In this document: one piece after another, positions 1-6,801 of the stretch
Position numbering within the stretch: the stretch's first letter is position 1
How the letters are laid out: the number at the start of each line of letters is the position of its first letter
Assembly (NCBI GenBank): GCA_024279045.1
Contig: JAJRRZ010000299.1
Span: forward strand, 1-17,866
Length of the DNA: 17,866 nt
Reading direction: 5' to 3'
DNA from: Alphaproteobacteria bacterium
Lineage (GTDB): Bacteria > Pseudomonadota > Alphaproteobacteria > Rhizobiales > Aestuariivirgaceae
Position numbers and translations under genes: made by a program
Notes under the pieces: model-generated
Database searches by the model: none
What the model saw: the letters and a program-made list of their open reading frames with translations, nothing else
Told to the model about the DNA's origin: nothing

Positions 1-1
1 G

Positions 2-1213
2 ATGGCCGATCAGGTGCTGTTCTCCGGCGTGGCCTCCATCACCGAGCTGATGACCAAGGAAGGGTTGATCAACCTGGACTTTGCCGACGTGCGGGCGGTG
101 ATGTCGGACATGGGCAAGGCGATGATGGGCACCGGCGAGGCCTCTGGTGAAGCGCGGGCGGAAGAGGCGGCGCTGGCGGCCATTTCCAATCCGCTGCTGG
201 ACATCGATTCCATGGCCGGAGCCCGCGGCGTGCTGATTTCCATTGCCGGTGGGCCGGACCTGACGCTCTACGAGGTGGATCAGGCGGCCTCGCGCATCCG
301 CGAGGAGGTGGATCCGGAAGCCAACATCATCGTCGGCGCCACCATCGAGGAAGAGCTGGAAGGCACCATGCGGGTGTCGGTGGTGGCCACCGGTCTGCTG
401 CAGGAAGCCGGTCAGCAGGTGGACGAGAGCGTGGCTTCGGCCCAGGGGCGCGCCGGCATATCCCCCGCGACGGGCATGGCCCCTGCGGGCACCAGCGGCG
501 GTTTTTATGGTGGCGGCTCGCCGCGGCCCGTGGCAGAGCCGGTGGGAATGGTGGCGGAGCCACAGGAAAAGGCACGAGAAAGAGAAGAAATGGAACCTTC
601 CCGCGCTGAGCAGCATGTGAAGTCCGTGGAAGAAATGACGGCAGACAATGGCCAGGCGCAGAGTTTGACGCTGCCACTGGAGGAGGCCGGCGGTGAAGTG
701 AAGGCGGAGGAAGCCGCCACCCCCATGGCGCCTGAGCAGAAAAAGGTGGCCGAGAATAGCGCGAGCATGGAACAGCCTAGGGCGCAGCAATCTGCGCCGA
801 AAGTGCAGCCGCGGGATACCACGCCCACGGAGGCTGGCGTGGTGCCTGGCATCGAAGATCTGCCTGCACCGATTCGCCGCATCGCGGAAGAGAAGCAACA
901 GGCCATTCAGGGTTTGCAACCGCGCGGCAATAGCGCTGCCAGCGGGCCGCGCAAGCGCGATTTCCTGTTCGGCAAGGTGAAGGAAATCTTTGGCCGTGTG
1001 CAGGAAGCTTCGCCCAGCTCCAAACAGGCTGCACCACAGCCGCGGATGCCTGCTGAAGGCGATACCGGGCGTTCAACGCCCGCTGCGGGCAATATCAAGC
1101 CGCAGCCACTGAACAAGACAGTCGCCGAGAGCAATGCAAATGGTGCGGAGGCCTCGCCACTGGGAGAGGATGACGACCTGAGCATTCCGGCCTTCTTGCG
1201 GCGCAGCAGGTGA
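2..1213 (+). CDS. ftsZ: Cell division protein FtsZ, C-terminal part (5' end outside the window)
   Basis: FtsZ is the tubulin-like GTPase that forms the cytokinetic ring. Only the later part is present: the ATG at base 2 lies inside the conserved 'MADQVL' segment, so it is an internal Met and the GTP-binding N-terminal half is missing. The T7 synergy loop NLDFADV (residues 24-30 of the visible part) carries the two Asp needed for GTP hydrolysis between subunits. The C-terminal GTPase subdomain ends near residue 133 with VSVVATG. A linker of about 255 residues follows, rich in Ala, Pro, Glu and Gln and probably disordered; this is long even for alphaproteobacteria. The protein ends with the conserved peptide DDLSIPAFLRRSR, which in this family binds FtsA and other membrane tethers. 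A strong terminator follows 30 bases after the stop. Identification is essentially certain. Confidence 0.97.
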   Translation: MADQVLFSGVASITELMTKEGLINLDFADVRAVMSDMGKAMMGTGEASGEARAEEAALAAISNPLLDIDSMAGARGVLISIAGGPDLTLYEVDQAASRIREEVDPEANIIVGATIEEELEGTMRVSVVATGLLQEAGQQVDESVASAQGRAGISPATGMAPAGTSGGFYGGGSPRPVAEPVGMVAEPQEKAREREEMEPSRAEQHVKSVEEMTADNGQAQSLTLPLEEAGGEVKAEEAATPMAPEQKKVAENSASMEQPRAQQSAPKVQPRDTTPTEAGVVPGIEDLPAPIRRIAEEKQQAIQGLQPRGNSAASGPRKRDFLFGKVKEIFGRVQEASPSSKQAAPQPRMPAEGDTGRSTPAAGNIKPQPLNKTVAESNANGAEASPLGEDDDLSIPAFLRRSR

Positions 1214-1242
1214 AGTCCGGCGACAGACGAGATGCGCGATGC

Positions 1243-1273
1243 AAGCCGGCGGAACACATTTCCGCCGGTTTTT
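1243..1273 (+). terminator. Rho-independent terminator of ftsZ
   Basis: A perfect 9-bp stem pairs 1246-1254 with 1260-1268 around a 5-base loop (CACAT), and TTTTT follows directly at 1269-1273. A wobble pair and two A-T pairs can extend the stem at its base. It begins about 30 bases after the ftsZ stop, so it should end the division-gene transcript and leave bamD to its own promoter. Confidence 0.9.
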
Positions 1274-1355
1274 GTGTATTTGAAGGTGCTGCGTGGCGTG
1301 GGTTTTCATGATATGCCGGCGCATGGAGAAATGGCGCGGGCAGGGAAGGTGCTTC

Positions 1356-2279
1356 ATGTTCGACAAGACCGGCAAGGCAGACAGCTTTACCCAGGCTGGG
1401 GTGCGGAACTGGCGTGGACACGTGGCGGCGGTGGGCATGGTGCTGCTGCTGGCGGGATGCTCCGGCATGGGTGGGCTGGACGGTGGCCTGTCGGATTATC
1501 TGTTCGGCGGTGAAAAGGGGCTTGCGCCGGGGCTGGGCAAGGCCGATGACGTGGAGCCGATCTCGAAACTCTACAACGCCGGGCTGGAAGCGCTGAAAAA
1601 GAAGGAATACCGCACCGCGGCGAAAAAGTTTGCGGAGGTGGAGCGGCAGTATCCCTATTCGCGCTGGGCATCGAAGGCGGTGCTGATGCAGGCCTATGCG
1701 CAATACATGCGCAATGATTACGCCAAGGCCATGGCAGCGGCGAAGAAGTTCCTGGCGCTGCATCCGGGGCACAAGGATGCGCCCTATGCGCATTACCTGA
1801 TTGCACTGTCGCAATACGAGCAGATCAGGGATACCAAGCGTGACGTTACCGCGGCGAAGAAGGCGCGCGAGGCGTTGCAACTGGTGGCCAACCGCTATCC
1901 CGACACGCGTTACGCTGCGGACGCGAAGCGCAAGCTGAAAGCGGTGGAGGATCATCTGGCCGGCAAGGAGATGGAGGTGGGGCGCTATTACCTGGGGCGC
2001 GGCAACCACCTGGCGGCCATCAATCGCTTCAAGACCGTCATTCAGGACTATCAGACCACCGCACACGTGCCGGAGGCGCTGTATCGGCTGGTGGAAGCCT
2101 ATCTGGCGCTGGGTATCCGCTCCGAGGCGCAGACGGCGGCTGCCGTGCTGGGGCACAACTTCCCCGGCTCGCCCTGGTACAAGGATGCCTATGCGTTGCT
2201 GACGGGCAAGGGGCTGTCACCGGCGGAAAACACCGGCTCGTGGATTTCCCGTGCCTTCAAGAAACTGCTACCGGGGTGA
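1356..2279 (+). CDS. bamD: Outer membrane assembly lipoprotein BamD (ComL/YfiO family)
   Basis: BamD is a lipoprotein of the BAM complex; with BamA it folds beta-barrel proteins into the outer membrane from the periplasmic side. The predicted protein is 307 residues. A hydrophobic stretch (residues 23-34) ends in the lipobox LLAG before Cys35, the lipidation site. The rest is alpha-helical with tetratricopeptide-like units: YNAGLEALKKKEYRTAAKKF, then the conserved 'VERQYPYSRWASKA' segment, typical of BamD, then repeats to the C-terminus. I chose the ATG at 1356 because AGGGAAGG lies 6 bases upstream. An upstream ATG at 1293 would add 21 residues without a signal-like sequence, and a GTG 15 codons downstream would shorten the n-region but lacks a clear ribosome site. 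It lies between the ftsZ terminator and convergent ligA. lpxC, often directly upstream in alphaproteobacteria, is absent here. Confidence 0.93.
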   Translation: MFDKTGKADSFTQAGVRNWRGHVAAVGMVLLLAGCSGMGGLDGGLSDYLFGGEKGLAPGLGKADDVEPISKLYNAGLEALKKKEYRTAAKKFAEVERQYPYSRWASKAVLMQAYAQYMRNDYAKAMAAAKKFLALHPGHKDAPYAHYLIALSQYEQIRDTKRDVTAAKKAREALQLVANRYPDTRYAADAKRKLKAVEDHLAGKEMEVGRYYLGRGNHLAAINRFKTVIQDYQTTAHVPEALYRLVEAYLALGIRSEAQTAAAVLGHNFPGSPWYKDAYALLTGKGLSPAENTGSWISRAFKKLLPG

Positions 2280-2286
2280 GCGGGAT

Positions 2287-4452
2287 TTATTCGATGCTGG
2301 CCAGTTTCAGCCATTCGGCCTCGTCGATGACCTGAATGCCCAACTCCTTCGCCTTTTTCAGTTTCGAACCCGCGCCCGGCCCGGCGACGACCAGGTCGGT
2401 CTTTTTCGATACCGAATTGGTTACATGCGCACTGAGGCGTTCAGCCATGTCCTTGGCCTCGTCGCGGGTCATGTGCTCCAGCTTGCCGGTGAAGACGATG
2501 GTCTTGCCCGCAACGGGGCTTTCCTGCATGGGGGCCTCCTCCGGCAATACCTCCACCTCGCGCAGCAGCTCGTCGATGACCTGCCAGTTGTGTTCCTCGG
2601 CAAAGAAATTGTGCAGCGACTCCACCACCACGGGGCCAAGGCCGTCGATGTTGTCGATCTCGTGTGCGGCGTCGCTGTCGCGGTCGTGGGCGATGGCGCG
2701 CCCGGCCTGCAGGAAGGCCTCCACGGTGCGGTAGTGCCGGGCCAGCAGGCGTGCGGTTACCTCGCCGACGTGGCGGATGCCCAGGGCGTAGATGAACCTG
2801 TCCAGGGGAATGCGCCGCCGCGCGTCGATGGCGGCAAACAGGTTGGTGAGCTTCTTCTCACCCCAGCCTTCCAGGCAGTGGATGCAGATCTCGCCTGCTT
2901 TTTCACGTTGCTCCAGCGTGAAGATGTCGGCGGGGGTCTTGATGAACTTGTGGTCGAAGAACTGCTCGATGGCCTTTTCGCCGAGGCCGTCGATGTCGAA
3001 GGCGCGCTTGGATACGAAGTGCTTCAGCCGCTCCACGGCCTGCGCCGGGCAATACAGCCCGCCGGTGCAGCGGCGCACGGCATCAAGCTTGCCGGTGCGC
3101 GGATTGAATTCGCGTACGGCCTTCGAGTCGCACACCGGGCAATGGGCAGGAAACTCGTAGGGCTTCGCATCCGCCGGGCGCTTGTCCAGCAGCACATCGA
3201 CAACCTGCGGGATCACATCACCGGCACGCTCCACCACCACGGTGTCGCCGATGCGGATGTCCTTGCCGTCGCGGATGGGCTGGCCGTCGCTGCCCAGCCC
3301 CTTGATGTAGTCCTCGTTGTGCAGCGACACGCGCGAGACCACCACGCCACCAATGGTAACCGGCTCGAGGATGCCCACCGGGGTGAGGGCGCCGGTGCGG
3401 CCCACGTGGATCTGGATGTCGTTCAGCACGGTGATGCCGCGATGCGCGGGGAACTTGTGGGCGATGGCCCAGCGCGGCGAGCGCTGCACGAAGCCCAGCC
3501 TGTCCTGCAAGTGAAGCTGGTTGACCTTGTAGACGACGCCGTCGATGTCGAAGTCCAGCTCCGGGCGGCGCTCGAGCATCTGCTCGTGGTAACGGATCAG
3601 CTCCTCCACGTGCTCGTGTAGCTCCACCAGGTCGCTGATGGGAAAGCCCCAGCGGCGGTAGCAGTCATACAGGCCCATCTCCGTATCGGCGGGCATCTCG
3701 GATACCTCGCCGTGGCCCCAGGCATAGAAGCGCAAGGGGCGCTGCGCGGTGATGGACGGGTCGAGCTGGCGCAATGATCCGGCGGCAGCATTGCGCGGGT
3801 TGGCGAAGGGCTTTTCGCCTTTCTTGCGCTGCTCCTCGTTGAGCCTGATGAAGCCGGAGACGGGCATGTAGACCTCGCCGCGTACCTCCAGCACGTCGGG
3901 CACGTCGTCTGCCGCGATATGCCGGGGAATGTCGGCGATGGTGCGGGCATTGGCGGTTACGTCCTCGCCCTCGTAGCCGTCGCCACGAGTGGCGGCCTGC
4001 ACCAGCTTGCCCTTCTCGTAGCGCAGGTTGATGGACAGGCCATCGAATTTCGGCTCGGCGGTGTATTCGATGATCTCCTCTGCCGACAGGCCGAGAAAGC
4101 GGCGGATGCGGCGGTCGAAGTCGTAGACGTCGGTGGCGCTCAGGGCATTGGACAGCGACAGCATGGGCTGCGCGTGGCGCACCTTGCGAAAGCCTTCCGC
4201 CGGTGGCGCGCCAACGCGGTGGGAAGGAGAATCGGGGCGAATAAGGTTGGGGAAGCGTGCCTCTATGGCCTCGTTGCGGCGGCGCAGGGCATCGTATTCG
4301 GCATCGGAAATGACCGGCGCGTCCTCCACGTAGTAATGATGGTCGTGCTCGGCGATTTCCTTCGCCAGACGTTCCAGCTCCCGTGCCGCCTCTTCGCGGG
4401 TCAACTCCTCCACCGGCTTGCGGCGCAGTTCGTCATGATCCAGCACGCCCAT
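2287..4452 (-). CDS. ligA: NAD-dependent DNA ligase LigA
   Basis: LigA seals nicks in duplex DNA during replication and repair, using NAD+ as the AMP donor. The 721-residue protein is full length and has all family domains in order. The Ia domain contains HHYYVEDAP and D-x-EYD near residues 38-54. The adenylation domain has the nucleophile Lys135 in KFDG. The OB fold is followed by a zinc finger with Cys438, Cys441, Cys462 and Cys468. Helix-hairpin-helix repeats include IDGLG (487 and 602 regions) and GIRHVGEVTA. A BRCT domain spans about 645-721 (KTIVFTGKL). The ATG lies one base after the recN stop, with GGGAG inside the end of recN as ribosome site, so the pair is probably one transcript. 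The stop is only 7 bases from the convergent bamD stop, with no terminator visible between them. Confidence 0.97.
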   Translation of the reverse strand: MGVLDHDELRRKPVEELTREEAARELERLAKEIAEHDHHYYVEDAPVISDAEYDALRRRNEAIEARFPNLIRPDSPSHRVGAPPAEGFRKVRHAQPMLSLSNALSATDVYDFDRRIRRFLGLSAEEIIEYTAEPKFDGLSINLRYEKGKLVQAATRGDGYEGEDVTANARTIADIPRHIAADDVPDVLEVRGEVYMPVSGFIRLNEEQRKKGEKPFANPRNAAAGSLRQLDPSITAQRPLRFYAWGHGEVSEMPADTEMGLYDCYRRWGFPISDLVELHEHVEELIRYHEQMLERRPELDFDIDGVVYKVNQLHLQDRLGFVQRSPRWAIAHKFPAHRGITVLNDIQIHVGRTGALTPVGILEPVTIGGVVVSRVSLHNEDYIKGLGSDGQPIRDGKDIRIGDTVVVERAGDVIPQVVDVLLDKRPADAKPYEFPAHCPVCDSKAVREFNPRTGKLDAVRRCTGGLYCPAQAVERLKHFVSKRAFDIDGLGEKAIEQFFDHKFIKTPADIFTLEQREKAGEICIHCLEGWGEKKLTNLFAAIDARRRIPLDRFIYALGIRHVGEVTARLLARHYRTVEAFLQAGRAIAHDRDSDAAHEIDNIDGLGPVVVESLHNFFAEEHNWQVIDELLREVEVLPEEAPMQESPVAGKTIVFTGKLEHMTRDEAKDMAERLSAHVTNSVSKKTDLVVAGPGAGSKLKKAKELGIQVIDEAEWLKLASIE

Positions 4453-4453
4453 C

Positions 4454-6145
4454 TCAGTCGCTCCCGTGGTTCAGCAGCCGCGCGGCCTGGGCGCGGGCCT
4501 CGTCGGTGATGTCGTGGGCGGAGAGCATTCTTGCGATCTCCTCGCGGCGCTGTGTGGCATCCAGCGGCTGCAGGCGGGTAACGGTGGCATTGCCTTGCTC
4601 GCTTGTCCGCACCTCCTTGAAGATGCGCCACTGATGATCGGCCCGCGCGGCCACCTGCGGCGAGTGGGTAACGGCCAACACCTGCAATCCACCTTCGGCA
4701 AGGCGTTTCAGCCGTTCGCCCATGGCGGCGGCCACGGCGCCACCGACGCCGGTATCGATCTCGTCGAAAATCAGCACCGGGGCGGAGCCGGTGTTGGCCA
4801 GCACCACCTTCAGCGCCAGCATCAGGCGGCTCAGCTCGCCGCCGGAAGCCACCTTGCCCAGCGGCCCGGCGGGCATGCCGGGATTGGTGGCCACCTGGAA
4901 GGCCACTGTATCGATGCCGCCCGGCCCGGCAAGGGCTTCATCAGCCTGTATATTCACCTCGAAGCGTGCGTGCTCCAGCTTCAGCGGCGGCAGCTCGGCC
5001 ATTACCGCTGCGGCCAGTTGCTCCGCCGCCGCCTGGCGGGCGCCGGAGAGCCTGCGCGCGGCCTGCATGTAATCATCGCGCGCCTGCGCAACTTCCTGTT
5101 CCAGCGCGGTGGTGGCCGCCGCGCCTTCGTCGAGTGCCTGCAACTGGCCGGAAAGCTTCTCCAGCAGGGCCGGCAGATCGTCGGGCTGCACCCGGTGCTT
5201 GCGGGCCTGTTCGCGCAGGGCAAAGAGGCGCTCTTCCACCTGCTCCAGCTCGCGCGGGTCGAACTCCAGTTGCGCCGCCGCCTCGTCGAGCAGGCGTTCG
5301 GCCTCGGCCAGCTCCACCAGCGCACGGTCAAAGGCCTCGCAGACCTCGTCAAACAGCCCGCCGGCCTGCTCGCGCTGGCGCTCCAGGCGGCGCAAGGCGC
5401 CGGAGACGCGCCCGGCCAGCGGTGCGCCCCCCTCTTGCAGGGCGTCGCGCATGGATCTGATGGCGTCGGCGAACTGCTCGGCGTGCATCATGCGCGCGCG
5501 GCGGGCGGCCAGATCTTCTTCCTCGCCCGGTTCGGGGGCGAGGTCCTGCAACTCCGCCACCACGTGTTCCAGCCATTCGTGCTCGCGGGCGGCCTGTTCC
5601 AGCTCGGTGCGCAGGGCGCCAAGGCGCTTTTCGGCCTGTTGCCAGGCGCGCCAGCGTTGTTCCACCTCCTGGCGTTGTCCGTGCAAGCCGGCGAAGGCGT
5701 CCAGCAGGGTGATGTGGCGGCTTTCGTCCATCAGCGCGCGGGCCTCGTGCTGGCCGTGGATTTCCACCAGCATGGCCCCCACCTGGCGCAGCAGCGCCAC
5801 CGGCACGGGCTGGCCGTCGATGCGCGCGCGCGAGCCGCCATCGGCCTTCTGGATGCGGGAGAGCAGCAGTTGGCCGGGTTCTTCCACCTCGATGTCGTTT
5901 TCCGCCAGCAAGGCGAAGACGGGATGATCGGCGCGCAGCTCGAACTGTGCGGAGACGGAGGCCTGTCCCGCCCCGGTGCGCACCAGCGCCGCCGCCCCAC
6001 GCGCGCCCAGCGCCATGCCCAGCGCATCCAGCAGGATAGACTTGCCGGCGCCGGTCTCGCCGGTGAGCACGGTGAGGCCATCGGCCAGCTCGATGTCCAG
6101 CGCCTCGATGAGCACCACGTTGCGTATGGAAAGATGCCGCAGCAT
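4454..6145 (-). CDS. recN: DNA repair protein RecN (SMC-like ATPase)
   Basis: RecN is an SMC-family ATPase that acts on double-strand breaks in recombinational repair. The protein from the chosen start is 563 residues, normal for the family. The N-terminal ABC half has the Walker A motif GETGAGKS (29-36) after the typical opening MLRHLSIRNVVLIEAL. A long Ala/Glu/Arg-rich coiled-coil middle follows. The C-terminal half has the ABC signature SGGELSR (434-440), Walker B with DEIDTG (461-466) and the H-loop THSPQVAA. The open frame extends 36 codons upstream of 6145, but that extension has no family similarity, so I start at 6145, where GGAG lies only 2 bases away. It is immediately followed by ligA and is divergent from the DUF2147 gene. 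I saw no alphaproteobacterial LexA box (GTTC-N7-GTTC) upstream. Confidence 0.95.
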   Translation of the reverse strand: MLRHLSIRNVVLIEALDIELADGLTVLTGETGAGKSILLDALGMALGARGAAALVRTGAGQASVSAQFELRADHPVFALLAENDIEVEEPGQLLLSRIQKADGGSRARIDGQPVPVALLRQVGAMLVEIHGQHEARALMDESRHITLLDAFAGLHGQRQEVEQRWRAWQQAEKRLGALRTELEQAAREHEWLEHVVAELQDLAPEPGEEEDLAARRARMMHAEQFADAIRSMRDALQEGGAPLAGRVSGALRRLERQREQAGGLFDEVCEAFDRALVELAEAERLLDEAAAQLEFDPRELEQVEERLFALREQARKHRVQPDDLPALLEKLSGQLQALDEGAAATTALEQEVAQARDDYMQAARRLSGARQAAAEQLAAAVMAELPPLKLEHARFEVNIQADEALAGPGGIDTVAFQVATNPGMPAGPLGKVASGGELSRLMLALKVVLANTGSAPVLIFDEIDTGVGGAVAAAMGERLKRLAEGGLQVLAVTHSPQVAARADHQWRIFKEVRTSEQGNATVTRLQPLDATQRREEIARMLSAHDITDEARAQAARLLNHGSD

Positions 6146-6154
6146 GGCTCCGGA

Positions 6155-6181
6155 GTTATACGCAAAACGGCGAAGGGTCAA
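6155..6181 (-). promoter_or_regulatory. Possible promoter of recN-ligA
   Basis: On the minus strand TTGACC (6181-6176) and TATAAC (6160-6155) each match the housekeeping sigma consensus at five of six positions. The 15-base spacer is shorter than the usual 17. Transcription would start only a few bases before the recN ATG at 6145, giving an almost leaderless message. Tentative. Confidence 0.35.
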
Positions 6182-6226
6182 AGACCGTGGCGGGGCAATC
6201 CCCATATGCGGCGGCTGGAATATGTT

Positions 6227-6255
6227 TTGACTTGGCGGGCGGCTTTGTGCCACCC
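6227..6255 (+). promoter_or_regulatory. Possible promoter of the DUF2147 gene
   Basis: TTGACT at 6227-6232 is a strong -35 match. Seventeen bases on, CCACCC (6250-6255) is a poor -10, though GC-rich alphaproteobacterial promoters often have degenerate -10 elements. The predicted start would leave a leader of roughly 65 bases. It sits in the 182-base divergent gap between recN and the DUF2147 gene. Confidence 0.4.
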
Positions 6256-6327
6256 TGAAGATGGCAGAGATTGCCGGGAGGATTTGCGGATGTTTCCGCG
6301 TTTTTCAAGTGAGGGAGACGAAACGTC

Positions 6328-6702
6328 ATGTCCATGATCAAGCGCAGCATGCTCAGCCTGTCCGCCGCGGCGGTTGCCGTGGCTTTCACCGCCGTTGCGG
6401 CTTCCGCTGCCTCACCGTGGGGCAAGTGGAAGCGGCCCAATGGCGATATCGCCAAGGTTTGGCAGTGTGGTGGTGGCATGTGCGGCGCCATCGAGAAAGG
6501 CAAGCGCAAGGGTTTCGTGATGTTCAAGGGCATCAAGAAGGCCGGCAATGCTTGGAAGGGCGACATGAAACACCCGGAGATGCCCGGCTTCATGACCTTC
6601 AACGGCACCGTCAGCATGGTGGGCGGCGACAAGCTGAAGGTGCAGGGCTGCGCCATTGGCAATTCCATGTGCGACGCGGAAACCTGGGTACGGGTGAAGT
6701 AA
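6328..6702 (+). CDS. Small exported protein, DUF2147-like
   Basis: This 124-residue protein has a clear Sec signal peptide: KR at 5-6, a hydrophobic run at about 8-25, and a likely cleavage site after ASA at 25-27. The mature part is about 97 residues. It starts SPWGKWKRPNGDIAKVWQC and holds a CG-x(2)-MCG motif, and it ends with LKVQGC...ETWVRV. Both ends resemble the DUF2147 family of periplasmic proteins (G-x-W...LCG near the start, LKVRGC...W-R at the end), although the middle is shorter than usual. Cys47, Cys52, Cys108 and Cys115 could form disulfides after export. The ribosome site GAGGGAG is 10 bases before the ATG. No enzymatic role is known to me for this family. It has its own terminator and is divergent from recN, so it is probably monocistronic. 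Confidence 0.85.
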   Translation: MSMIKRSMLSLSAAAVAVAFTAVAASAASPWGKWKRPNGDIAKVWQCGGGMCGAIEKGKRKGFVMFKGIKKAGNAWKGDMKHPEMPGFMTFNGTVSMVGGDKLKVQGCAIGNSMCDAETWVRVK

Positions 6703-6728
6703 ACGCCGCAGGGCAGATGATTCGCACC

Positions 6729-6757
6729 ACGCCCGCCAGCGATGGCGGGCGTTTTTT
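6729..6757 (+). terminator. Rho-independent terminator after the DUF2147 gene
   Basis: A perfect 10-bp stem pairs 6729-6738 with 6743-6752 around the GNRA-type tetraloop GCGA, followed by a run of six T (6752-6757). It lies 27 bases after the stop at 6702. On the minus strand the same stem lies downstream of uvrD, but no T run follows it there, so it probably acts only on the plus strand. Confidence 0.92.
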
Positions 6758-6801
6758 CATGTTGTCTGGCAGCGTGCGGAAAATGGCCAATTCGGGCAGC
6801 C

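Noticed and set aside
2..4. ATG at base 2 as a true start
   Set aside because: It falls inside a conserved FtsZ segment well after the nucleotide-binding domain, so the gene begins before the window.
2251..3621. Long plus-strand open frame opposite ligA
   Set aside because: It is a high-GC shadow of ligA, with His/Val/Asp-rich low-information sequence and no recognisable domain.
4466..6337. 623-codon plus-strand open frame opposite recN
   Set aside because: RecN on the minus strand has all its motifs; the opposite frame has repetitive Gln/His/Gly composition typical of an antisense shadow.
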